Positions 29,208-36,965 of a stretch of 64,000 bases of DNA are shown piece by piece. Within the stretch, counting starts at the first letter, position 1, and the number at the start of each line of letters is the position of its first letter. The DNA lies in NCBI GenBank assembly GCA_016868195.1, contig VGHQ01000001.1, forward strand, positions 62,001 through 126,000. The letters are read 5' to 3'. A program made the position numbers and the translations under genes. The notes below the pieces were generated by a model that saw nothing but the letters and a program-made list of their open reading frames with translations, was not told where the DNA came from and made no database searches. This DNA is from Betaproteobacteria bacterium. Its GTDB lineage: Bacteria; Pseudomonadota; Gammaproteobacteria; Burkholderiales; Methylophilaceae.

Positions 29208-29999
29208 TTAATTAATCTGTAATTTAATGTAGATAGGAGAAAAGCTTTCTTGTTGAGTAATCTTAATGAGCCGCTCTCTTGCTAATTCTAGTATAGCTAA
29301 GAAACATACAACTAATTTTTGAATTTTATCTTCAGCTACATTAAATAGTGATGAAAACTCAATAAATTCCTCTTCTTGAAGTTTTCTTAAAATCATTGTC
29401 ATATGCTCCCTTACAGAGAGTTTATTTCGAGCAACTTTATGCGCTTCAAAGTGTTTTGCACGATTTAAAATATTTTTCCATGCTGCGAATATTTCATCAA
29501 TCGATATATCTGGATAGGTAATTTCTGTAATTTTTTCAAAATAAGCATTGGCTACAAAAAGATCAATGCCCACTTGTGGCATTTGTGTAAGTTTTTCAGA
29601 GGCTATTTTAATAAGCTCATATTCCATCAGTCTTCGCACAAGTTCAGCACGAGGATCTTGCTCTGTATCTTCTTCGGCTGTTTTCTTAGGTAAAAGCATT
29701 CTTGATTTAATTTCAATCAAGACAGCGGACATAAGTAAATAATCTGCAGCTAACTCAAGTTTAATTTCTTTCATTTTCTCAACATAATCCATATACTGAA
29801 TTGTTAAGTCAGCCATAGGGATATCGAGAATATCTAAGTTATGTTTTCTAATTAGGTATAAAAGAAGATCGAGCGGCCCTTCAAAAGCTTCTAGGTAAAT
29901 TTCAAGTGCATCAGGGGGAATGTAAAGATCCTGGGGTAATACCTCAATATTCTCTCCATGAATTTTTCCAATCCTCATTGTTTGCACTTCTTGATTCAT
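29208..29999 (-). CDS. scpA: Segregation and condensation protein A
   Basis: The kleisin subunit that bridges SMC heads. The 263-residue protein has the N-terminal block FEGPLDLLLYLIRKHNLDILDIPM, followed by YLLMSAVLIEIKSRMLLP, both diagnostic. The C-terminal winged helix ends near FLAILELARERLI. The start ATG shares one base with the trpS stop. No smc gene is in the window. Confidence 0.96.
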   Translation of the reverse strand: MNQEVQTMRIGKIHGENIEVLPQDLYIPPDALEIYLEAFEGPLDLLLYLIRKHNLDILDIPMADLTIQYMDYVEKMKEIKLELAADYLLMSAVLIEIKSRMLLPKKTAEEDTEQDPRAELVRRLMEYELIKIASEKLTQMPQVGIDLFVANAYFEKITEITYPDISIDEIFAAWKNILNRAKHFEAHKVARNKLSVREHMTMILRKLQEEEFIEFSSLFNVAEDKIQKLVVCFLAILELARERLIKITQQESFSPIYIKLQIN

Positions 30000-31198
30000 T
30001 AGTAACTTAACCCCATCGCTTCTCTTACCTCTCGCATCGTTTCTCTTGCTAATTTTCTCGCTTTTTCACAACCTTCTGCCACGATATTTTTTACAAGATC
30101 AGGATCTTCAATGTAATAAGATGCTCTTTCTTGAATAGGTTTCAATTCTTTATTGATCGCTTCAATCACAGGTTGCTTACACTCAATACATCCTATTTTT
30201 GCTTCTTTACATCCTGTTTCGACCCAAGACTTTATTTCGTCATTTGAGTACACTTGATGCAATTGCCATACAGGACAATGATTTGGATTACCTGGATCAT
30301 TTCTTCTGATGCGCGCAGGGTCTGTTGGCATTGTTTTAATTTTTTTCTCAACAGATTCAGGAGGCTCTCTTAAAGCAATTGTATTGTTATAAGACTTAGA
30401 CATTTTTTGACCATCTAAACCAATCATCCTTGATGCAGGTGCTAGCTTATACTCTGGCTCAACTAGAATCATTTTGCCGCCACCTTCTAAAAAGCCTAAT
30501 AATCTTTCTTTGTCGCCTAAACTTAATCCCTGATGTTCTTCGATTAATACGCGCGCTGAATCTAAAGCTTCTTCGTCACCATTTTCTTGATAGGCTGTTT
30601 TCATCTCCATATAGAGACTACTTTTTTTAGAGCCTAATTTTTTAATTGCCTCTTCAGCTTTTTCAACAAAACCAGCTTCTTTGCCGTAGAGATGATTAAA
30701 GCGTCTTGCAATCTCACGTGTAAATTCAACATGAGGAATTTGATCTTCACCAACAGGCACTTTAGTTGCTTTATAAATCAGAATATCTGCGCTTTGTAAT
30801 AATGGATAGCCTAAGAATCCATAAGTCGATAAATCTTTAGAGGATAATTTTTCTTGCTGATCTTTATAGGTTGGCACTCTTTCAAGCCAGCCTAGTGGTG
30901 TGATCATAGATAGTAAGATATGAAGCTCAGCGTGCTCAGGGACTTTAGACTGAATAAAAATAGTTGCTGTCACTGGATCAACGCCAGCTGCAAGCCAATC
31001 AACCACCATTTCCCAAACGTTCTCTTCAATAATTTCAGGAGAGTCGTAATGCGTCGTGAGAGCGTGCCAATCGGCTACGAAGAATAAACATTCGAATTCA
31101 TGTTGGAGATTGATCCAATTTTTCAATACTCCATTGAAGTGACCCAAATGAAGATTGCCCGTGGGTCGCATCCCAGATATGACACGTTCAATAGCCAT
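29999..31198 (-). CDS. trpS: Tryptophanyl-tRNA synthetase
   Basis: Charges tRNA-Trp. The 399-residue class I synthetase has NLHLGHFNG (HIGH motif) and GQKMSKSYNN (KMSKS motif). It is longer than the approximately 330-residue E. coli form. An insertion between the halves and a CIECKQ Cys pair near the C-terminus mark the longer TrpS type found in many betaproteobacteria. It lies in a minus-strand run with scpA/scpB downstream and the M50 protease 17 bases upstream. Confidence 0.96.
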   Translation of the reverse strand: MAIERVISGMRPTGNLHLGHFNGVLKNWINLQHEFECLFFVADWHALTTHYDSPEIIEENVWEMVVDWLAAGVDPVTATIFIQSKVPEHAELHILLSMITPLGWLERVPTYKDQQEKLSSKDLSTYGFLGYPLLQSADILIYKATKVPVGEDQIPHVEFTREIARRFNHLYGKEAGFVEKAEEAIKKLGSKKSSLYMEMKTAYQENGDEEALDSARVLIEEHQGLSLGDKERLLGFLEGGGKMILVEPEYKLAPASRMIGLDGQKMSKSYNNTIALREPPESVEKKIKTMPTDPARIRRNDPGNPNHCPVWQLHQVYSNDEIKSWVETGCKEAKIGCIECKQPVIEAINKELKPIQERASYYIEDPDLVKNIVAEGCEKARKLARETMREVREAMGLSY

Positions 31199-31215
31199 AA
31201 CTTATATCTTCATCC

Positions 31216-31854
31216 TTATGCAAATATCCATAAAATTAGACTTTGACTAATTTGGATAAGCGGAAAAATTATTAAATCAAGAATATGAGTCATTAATAAA
31301 ATTATTAAAATTAAAAAACCATATCGTTCAACTTGTGCATACTTATAAGCGAGATGATTAGGTAATAAACTCACGGCAATTCTTCCCCCATCGAGTGGGG
31401 GCAATGGAATTAAATTTAATACCATTAAAGATAGATTAATACTAATACCCGCTATACCCATTTGCTGAATAAACAAAGACATCGATTCTGGTAAATAGGC
31501 ACTTCGTCCATATAAAATTGTCCAAAAGATCGCCATAATTAAATTTGAAAAAGGGCCAGCTGCAGCTACCCAAAGCATATCTTTTTTAGGATGGCGCAAA
31601 TTCATAAAATTAACTGGTACAGGCTTAGCCCACCCAAATAAAACACCGCCCAGTAATACAGTTAAAGCTGGTAAAAGAATAGTGCCAATGGGATCAATAT
31701 GTCTTAGTGGATTAAGACTGATTCTATTTTGATTGTAAGCTGTCAAATCGCCAAAATGCTTGGCGGCATAGCCATGCGCTGCCTCATGAGCCGTAATCGC
31801 AAAGATAATGGGAAGCGCGTAAACGGTAACTTTTTGTATAACAGTTAATTCCAT
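31216..31854 (-). CDS. Site-2 protease family (M50) membrane metalloprotease
   Basis: A 212-residue integral membrane protease. AHEAAHGYAAKHFGD holds the HExxH motif at residues 23-27 with the catalytic Glu. NLIPLPPLDGGRI near the C-terminus carries the third metal ligand Asp. About five hydrophobic segments are visible, and no PDZ or CBS domain is present. The small PDZ-less group has few known substrates. Genes of this type often lie next to trpS/scpA in betaproteobacteria. Confidence 0.92.
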   Translation of the reverse strand: MELTVIQKVTVYALPIIFAITAHEAAHGYAAKHFGDLTAYNQNRISLNPLRHIDPIGTILLPALTVLLGGVLFGWAKPVPVNFMNLRHPKKDMLWVAAAGPFSNLIMAIFWTILYGRSAYLPESMSLFIQQMGIAGISINLSLMVLNLIPLPPLDGGRIAVSLLPNHLAYKYAQVERYGFLILIILLMTHILDLIIFPLIQISQSLILWIFA

Positions 31855-31922
31855 ATATAGAATGTCATTCTATTTGAATATTCTTATATTCATTCAAGAA
31901 ATATGTATTTTTGAGAAAAAAT

Positions 31923-32786
31923 TTAGTTCAATATGGCATTGACTTCATTCCAAGTTTTCCATATTGGAACGCATGTTTCAGGAAGTCTGGGCAAAGACCC
32001 CATCTCCTTATAAGAAATACCTGGCCCATGATAGTCAGAACCTATAGATGCTAGTAATTCAAACTCATATGCAATTCTTGAGAATTTTAAAGAATCTTCG
32101 GTTGTGTGACTTCCTGATATGACTTCAATCCCTTGGCCTCCCAATGCTTTAAATTCATTCAAGAATGCCAAAAGATTATTTTTACCTAAATTATATCGAG
32201 CAGGATGTGCGATGGCAGCTATACCCCCACTTTCATGAATCCATGCCAGCGCCTTATCTAAAGTAGTCCAAGTATGTTCAATAAAGCCTGGTTTGCCTTT
32301 GACGAGATAATTTTTAAATACAGTTCTCACATCTTTAGCGTGGTCTTTTTCAACTAAAAATCTCGCAAAATGTGTCCGGCCTAGAATGCCAGATTTTGCA
32401 TATTTTAATGCGCCTTCTAAGCTGCCTTTGATGCCCACTTCATCAAGAGCACGCGCCATTAGTTTTGCTCTTTCAAAACGACCTTCTCGAATAGAAGAAA
32501 GGCCTTGTAATAAGGTTTTATTTTCTGGATCTACATTCAATCCAACAATATGAATCGTGGCCCTTTTCCATGTCACTGAAATTTCAACACCTTGAATTAA
32601 ATGCATGCCCAATAATTTTGCTTGTGAAGTTGCTTCCTTTAAACCTTCAACATCATCATGATCGGTTAAAGAAAGAACCTTGATACCTTTAGTATGAGCA
32701 TACCGAACAAGTTCAGCTGGACTCAATAATCCGTCAGATATAGTAGAATGTGAATGAAGATCGATCATGGGTATTAGGTACTTCAA
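31923..32786 (-). CDS. PHP-domain phosphoesterase (RNase AM/YciV-like)
   Basis: A 287-residue PHP-family metal-dependent phosphoesterase. MIDLHSHSTISDGLLSP supplies the HxH site, LSLTDHDD the second metal motif and IAAIAHPARYNLG a further His. IGSDYHGPG closes the set. E. coli YciV (Rnm/RNase AM) of this family degrades short RNA oligonucleotides and pAp and trims rRNA 5' ends; the same role is plausible here. An upstream Met (MKYLIPM) gives the listed start; MIDLHSH seven codons in is an alternative. Confidence 0.88.
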   Translation of the reverse strand: MKYLIPMIDLHSHSTISDGLLSPAELVRYAHTKGIKVLSLTDHDDVEGLKEATSQAKLLGMHLIQGVEISVTWKRATIHIVGLNVDPENKTLLQGLSSIREGRFERAKLMARALDEVGIKGSLEGALKYAKSGILGRTHFARFLVEKDHAKDVRTVFKNYLVKGKPGFIEHTWTTLDKALAWIHESGGIAAIAHPARYNLGKNNLLAFLNEFKALGGQGIEVISGSHTTEDSLKFSRIAYEFELLASIGSDYHGPGISYKEMGSLPRLPETCVPIWKTWNEVNAILN

Positions 32787-32841
32787 TATGAACTACCATA
32801 GTAACAGATAGTCTAGACCAAACATAATGTATAAAAGCCAT

Positions 32842-32846
32842 GAGGT
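32842..32846 (+). promoter_or_regulatory. Ribosome binding site that decides the yciB start
   Basis: GAGGT lies 10 bases before the ATG at 32857. It falls inside the longer reading frame listed from 32827, so it argues that the internal ATG is used. Confidence 0.6.
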
Positions 32847-32856
32847 AATTTTACAA

Positions 32857-33384
32857 ATGAAATTTCTATTTGATCTTTTTCCTGTCATTCTTTTTTTTAT
32901 TGCATATAAATTTTCAGACATTTATACAGCAACATTAGTCGTTATAGTTGCTACGTTTTTTCAACTGATCTATAGCAAGCTCATTCACAAAAGAGTGGAT
33001 AAATTGCTTATATTTAATGCTGTATTGATCAGCATTTTAGGTGGAACAACATTATGGCTTCACGATGCAAATTTTATTAAATGGAAGCCTAGTATTTTGT
33101 ATTGGTTATTAGCAGGCGCGCTTTTATTTTTTCATTTTTTTAAGAAAAAAAATCTTATTAAAAATCTCATGGGCGAACAAATTCGATTAAATGAAAAAAC
33201 TTGGAATCAAATTAACATGACTTCAGCAGTATTTTTTGCAGGCTTAGGCTTTCTTAATCTATACGTTGCTTTTAATTTCTCAGAGAGTATCTGGGTAAAT
33301 TTTAAATTATTCGGTATTACAGGATTAATCATTTGTTATGCCATATTGATTGCGGTTATGGCATCAAGAGCTAATCATAAATAA
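32857..33384 (+). CDS. yciB: Septation protein A / inner membrane protein YciB
   Basis: A 175-residue inner-membrane protein with five hydrophobic segments. It is linked to intracellular septation in Shigella (IspZ) and to envelope synthesis in E. coli (YciB). MKFLFDLFPVILFFIAYKF is the usual N-terminus and agrees with starting at 32857 rather than the track start at 32827, supported by a GAGGT ribosome binding site. WNQINMTSAVFFAGLGFLNLYVAF is the conserved block. The downstream yciI-like gene is its usual neighbour. Confidence 0.92.
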   Translation: MKFLFDLFPVILFFIAYKFSDIYTATLVVIVATFFQLIYSKLIHKRVDKLLIFNAVLISILGGTTLWLHDANFIKWKPSILYWLLAGALLFFHFFKKKNLIKNLMGEQIRLNEKTWNQINMTSAVFFAGLGFLNLYVAFNFSESIWVNFKLFGITGLIICYAILIAVMASRANHK

Positions 33385-33385
33385 T

Positions 33386-33685
33386 ATGTTTTACGCCATC
33401 ATCGCTAAAGATCACCAAAATAGCCTCAATCAAAGATTGGCTCAAAGGCCAGCGCATTTAGCGCGCATTAAAATATTGCAAGATCAGGGAAAGTTGATTC
33501 TCGCAGGGCCTTTCCCCGCAATCGATGCGATTGATCCTGGTTTAGATGGCTTTTCAGGAAGTCTAATTGTGGCTGAATTTACTTCGCTCGATGAAGCGAT
33601 AAACTGGGCTCATGAAGATCCTTTTTATACTTCAGGCGTTTATGCTTCTGTTGAAGTGAAACCTTTCAGAAAAACACTTCCTTAA
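33386..33685 (+). CDS. YciI family protein
   Basis: A 99-residue cytoplasmic protein. The ORF track starts at 33350 inside yciB. The family N-terminus MFYAIIAKDHQNSLNQR begins at ATG 33386, one base after the yciB stop codon. RPAHLARIKILQDQGKLILAGPFP and EAINWAHEDPFYTSGVYASVEVKPF match YciI, a small ferredoxin-like family with conserved His and Asp and unsettled function. It lies between yciB and a bolA-like gene. Confidence 0.92.
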   Translation: MFYAIIAKDHQNSLNQRLAQRPAHLARIKILQDQGKLILAGPFPAIDAIDPGLDGFSGSLIVAEFTSLDEAINWAHEDPFYTSGVYASVEVKPFRKTLP

Positions 33686-33691
33686 ATATCT

Positions 33692-33940
33692 ATGTTAAAA
33701 GATCTTATTAAAGAAAGGCTAGCATTTTTAGAACCCTCTCATTTAAGTCTCAAAGACTTAAGTGATCTTCATAAAGGACATAACGGCAATACAGGTGGAG
33801 GCCATTTCGATTTGGAAATTACAAGTTCGCATTTTTCAGGAAAATCAACGATAATGAGGCATCGCATGATTTACGAAGCGCTTAAAGATTTAATTCCTAA
33901 AAAAATTCATGCATTAAGTATCAAAGCTGATTTGCCTTAA
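33692..33940 (+). CDS. BolA family protein
   Basis: An 82-residue BolA/IbaG-type protein. GGHFDLEITSSHFSGKSTIMRHRMIYEALKDLI matches the class II KH-like fold with FxGx5RHR. BolA proteins work with monothiol glutaredoxins in iron-sulfur cluster handling, so iron traffic is the likely role. Genes of this kind commonly sit in the yciB-yciI-bolA-parvulin run seen here. Confidence 0.93.
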   Translation: MLKDLIKERLAFLEPSHLSLKDLSDLHKGHNGNTGGGHFDLEITSSHFSGKSTIMRHRMIYEALKDLIPKKIHALSIKADLP

Positions 33941-33977
33941 GGAATCACTCTTCAATATTAATTATCAAGGAGCTTTA

Positions 33978-34772
33978 ATGTTTTCTTTTATCAAAACCTT
34001 TGTCTTTATTTTACTTTTTCAGTTCGGTATATTAGGGCATGCAGCTGATTTAAATATTACAGTGAATGGCAAGCCTATTAAAAAGAATCTCTATGATTTT
34101 GTAGTGAAAGATCTTGCAAATCGCGGCCAAAAAATGGATGACAACCTTAATAATATGATTGTCAATCGCATGATTGCCATGGAAGTTATTATTCAAGAAG
34201 CAGAAAGAACCGGGCTTAGCAAGGACGCAAACTATCTTTTGAAAGAAGAGTTAGCTCGTAAAGAAATGCTATACAACACTTTCCTACAAAATTACGTTCA
34301 AAAAAATCCTATTCCAGAATCTGATATTAAAAATGCATATGAACAATATAAAAAAGATTTGGGTACTCAAGAATTCAATGCAAAACATATTCTTGTTGGA
34401 AGCGAACAAGAAGCTAAAGACGTGATTACTGAACTTAATAAAGGTGGAAACTTTAGCAAAATAGCTAAAGATAAATCAAAAGATCCAGGCTCAAAAGATA
34501 AAGGTGGTGATTTGGGTTGGTTCCCAGCGAACTCAATGGTGAAGCCATTTGCTGAAGCCCTTACCTCGATTAAAAAAGGTAGCTTTACTACTCTACCAGT
34601 TCAAACACAATTCGGCTGGCATGTGATTAAGCTAGAAGATACAAGAGTACTTCAAGCACCTGAGTTCGATAAAGTAAAAGAAGGTTTAGCCAAAACACTT
34701 CAACAAAAACAACTTGATAAGCTATTAACAGATCTCAAAGCAAAAGCTAAGATTGTTGATAACCGAAAATAA
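33978..34772 (+). CDS. Periplasmic peptidyl-prolyl isomerase (parvulin/SurA-like)
   Basis: A 264-residue periplasmic chaperone/isomerase. The signal peptide is residues 1-22 (IKTFVFILLFQFGILGHA, cleavage after GHA). An N-terminal SurA-like helical domain spans about 23-125, and a parvulin domain about 130-235 (FNAKHILVGSEQEA, KGGDLGWFP, QFGWHVIKLED). A good ribosome binding site (AAGGAG) precedes the ATG. An intrinsic terminator follows 22 bases after the stop. Confidence 0.93.
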   Translation: MFSFIKTFVFILLFQFGILGHAADLNITVNGKPIKKNLYDFVVKDLANRGQKMDDNLNNMIVNRMIAMEVIIQEAERTGLSKDANYLLKEELARKEMLYNTFLQNYVQKNPIPESDIKNAYEQYKKDLGTQEFNAKHILVGSEQEAKDVITELNKGGNFSKIAKDKSKDPGSKDKGGDLGWFPANSMVKPFAEALTSIKKGSFTTLPVQTQFGWHVIKLEDTRVLQAPEFDKVKEGLAKTLQQKQLDKLLTDLKAKAKIVDNRK

Positions 34773-34796
34773 AGAAATTCGTCTTGGGAGCCAGTT

Positions 34797-34823
34797 AAAG
34801 CCTGCGTTATGCAGGCTTTTTTG
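34797..34823 (+). terminator. Intrinsic terminator of the parvulin gene
   Basis: The hairpin AAAGCCTGC/GCAGGCTTT with loop GTTAT is followed by a T-run. The 9-bp stem is perfect. It separates the yciB-parvulin operon from feoAB. Confidence 0.92.
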
Positions 34824-34828
34824 TATAT

Positions 34829-34847
34829 AATAATAAGAATCATTATC
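34829..34847 (+). promoter_or_regulatory. Fur-box-like operator upstream of feoAB
   Basis: AATAATAAGAATCATTATC aligned to the classical Fur box GATAATGATAATCATTATC matches 16 of 19 positions, including a perfect right half. It lies 13 bases before the feoA ATG, where it would overlap the promoter. Iron-repressed control of feoAB is inferred. Confidence 0.8.
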
Positions 34848-34859
34848 ATTTAGATAGCT

Positions 34860-35093
34860 ATGACTACTTTATTAGAATTGTCAGAAGGCCAAAGCGGTAT
34901 TATTCAAAAGCTCGATATGGATCGCTTGCTGATTCATAGGCTCCATGCCATGGGGTTGAAACGCGGCAAAAAAATCACTGTCTTAAGAAAGGCGCCACTT
35001 AAAGGGCCTTTTCATATCATGATTGATACAACTGAGCTTATGATTCGGGAACAAGAAGCATCACTTATTCAAATTAACTCATCTGCCCTATGA
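34860..35093 (+). CDS. feoA: Ferrous iron transport protein A
   Basis: A 77-residue SH3-like cytoplasmic protein of the ferrous iron uptake system. LSEGQSGIIQKLDMDRLLIHRLHAMGLKRGKKI is the usual FeoA core, and the C-terminal LMIREQEASLIQI closes the barrel. It overlaps feoB by ATGA and has a Fur-box-like operator directly upstream. Confidence 0.95.
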   Translation: MTTLLELSEGQSGIIQKLDMDRLLIHRLHAMGLKRGKKITVLRKAPLKGPFHIMIDTTELMIREQEASLIQINSSAL

Positions 35094-36880
35094 AGCGTAT
35101 TGCTCTCTTAGGCATGCCAAATACGGGCAAGTCGACTCTGTTTAATCGCTTAAGCGGCTCCTCTGCACGCATCGGTAATTGGCCTGGTATTACTGTAGAC
35201 CTTCATGTGGTGAAAACAATACTAGCCGGCCATATGGCTGAACTCATTGACTTACCAGGCATTTATGATCTTCAAGGTTTATCTGAAGATGAAAAAATTG
35301 TACAAACCTTTATCAATCATAACAAAATTGATTTAGCGATTGTTGTCTTATGTAGCGCTCAAATTGAGCGACAACTTTCATTATTATTACAACTTCAAAA
35401 GCTTAATATTCCCTGTGTACTCGCTCTCAATATGCATGACGAAGCAAAAAAAATGGGTATCAGTATAAACGCCGCATTGTTAGAGAAAAAACTTAAAATA
35501 CCTGTGGTTAAAACAAGTGCTAAATTCGGCGAAGGTATGACTGAACTTTTAAAAGCCTCTTCTCAACTAATGAGTCAAAATGTCGCCACACCCATTAAAA
35601 AAATTAGCCCATTAAATTCATCTGATCAAATATCTCATCAAAAAACAATTCAAACTTTAATTCAATTAACTGTTAAATATCCAACTAAACTTAACGATAA
35701 GAATACAAAAAAACTTGACGCACTCTTTTTGAATCCCTTCTGGGGTCTACCTATTTTTTTTATAATTGTATTTTCTATTTTTCAGTTTATCTTCACGCTA
35801 GGCAAACCTATTCAAGATTTAATGGCTCAATTCTTCAATTTCTTTAGAGCAGATTATCTTGAGCCTTTATTTACAAATCATCATGGTATTTTTCAAAGCC
35901 TCCTCTTAGATGGTCTCTATTTAGGGGTCACCACCATAGCTGCTTTTGTACCCATTATTATTCTTTTCTTCCTCATCATGAGCGTTGTAGAAGATAGTGG
36001 TTATTTTTCAAGAGCTGCATTTTTGATGGACGCTTTAATGGAAAAAATAGGCTTGGATGGAAGAGGTTTTGTGATGATGCTTATGGGTTTTGGATGCAAT
36101 GTGCCGGCTCTCATAGGCACAAAAATTATGCGCACAAAAGAACTTCGTCTCTTAACGATGTTTGTGATTCCATTTTCATTGTGCTCAGCGAGACTCCAAG
36201 TATTTTTATTTATTATTACAGCACTCTTTAACGCCAAGTACGGGCCACTGGTGCTTTTCTGTCTTTATTTATTAAGTTTTTTCACGATCTTTATTTCAGC
36301 ACTTATCTTTAAAAATCAATTCAAGAATAAAGAACCTATTATTATTGAATTGCCCCCCTATCGCTTTCCTACAATGAATCACATCATCAAAAGAAGCGTG
36401 CTTGAAATTAAACATTTTCTAACACGTGCCACCAAATTTATTACTATTGGCGTGCTTCTTGTTTGGGCGTTAACGCATTTCCCAATGGATGTGCCGATTG
36501 CGAGTGAACTCACTTATTCTGGCCAATTAGGTAAATGGCTATCCCCTATTTTCCAACCCATTGGTATTAATGAACAATTGGTGATTGCCCTCATTTTTGG
36601 TTTTATTGCCAAAGAAATTGTTATTGGTGCCTTAGCTGTAATTTACGGCGCGGAGGGCACAGCTTTAATCCATCATCTTTATAGCAATGTAACTCAAATT
36701 CAGGCTATTAGCTTTATGATTTTTACCCTCATTTATACGCCTTGTCTATCTACGATCGCAACCCTTAAAAATGAATCCAAAAACCTTTCATTTGTGATTT
36801 ATTCAGTTTCATGGGCACTTCTTATGGCCTGGGTTTTTAGCTTTATTTTCTATCAAACCTCACTCTATTTTTCTAGTTAA
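35090..36880 (+). CDS. feoB: Ferrous iron transport protein B (short form)
   Basis: An inner-membrane GTP-gated ferrous iron transporter of 596 residues, shorter than the approximately 770 of E. coli. The N-terminal G domain has GMPNTGKS (G1), GITVD (G2), DLPGIYD (G3) and LNMHDE (G4). The membrane domain has a first Gate with VEDSGYFSRAAFLMD and MGFGCNVPA, containing the conserved Cys. A second gate-like half contains AKEIVIGAL and IYTPCLSTIA. Linkers are short, but no core motif is missing. It is coupled to feoA by a 4-base overlap. Confidence 0.95.
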   Translation: MKRIALLGMPNTGKSTLFNRLSGSSARIGNWPGITVDLHVVKTILAGHMAELIDLPGIYDLQGLSEDEKIVQTFINHNKIDLAIVVLCSAQIERQLSLLLQLQKLNIPCVLALNMHDEAKKMGISINAALLEKKLKIPVVKTSAKFGEGMTELLKASSQLMSQNVATPIKKISPLNSSDQISHQKTIQTLIQLTVKYPTKLNDKNTKKLDALFLNPFWGLPIFFIIVFSIFQFIFTLGKPIQDLMAQFFNFFRADYLEPLFTNHHGIFQSLLLDGLYLGVTTIAAFVPIIILFFLIMSVVEDSGYFSRAAFLMDALMEKIGLDGRGFVMMLMGFGCNVPALIGTKIMRTKELRLLTMFVIPFSLCSARLQVFLFIITALFNAKYGPLVLFCLYLLSFFTIFISALIFKNQFKNKEPIIIELPPYRFPTMNHIIKRSVLEIKHFLTRATKFITIGVLLVWALTHFPMDVPIASELTYSGQLGKWLSPIFQPIGINEQLVIALIFGFIAKEIVIGALAVIYGAEGTALIHHLYSNVTQIQAISFMIFTLIYTPCLSTIATLKNESKNLSFVIYSVSWALLMAWVFSFIFYQTSLYFSS

Positions 36881-36917
36881 TTTATTAAAAATTAACGAGG
36901 TTTTAGAAAATAGCTTC

Positions 36918-36926
36918 TGTTAAAAT
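36918..36926 (+). promoter_or_regulatory. Possible extended -10 promoter of purL
   Basis: TGTTAAAAT reads as TGn plus TAAAAT, an extended -10 element, 40 bases before the purL ATG. No convincing -35 is seen. Confidence 0.35.
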
Positions 36927-36965
36927 CACAAGCTTAAAGTAACGTCTTAAAACACTGCCCAAAAC

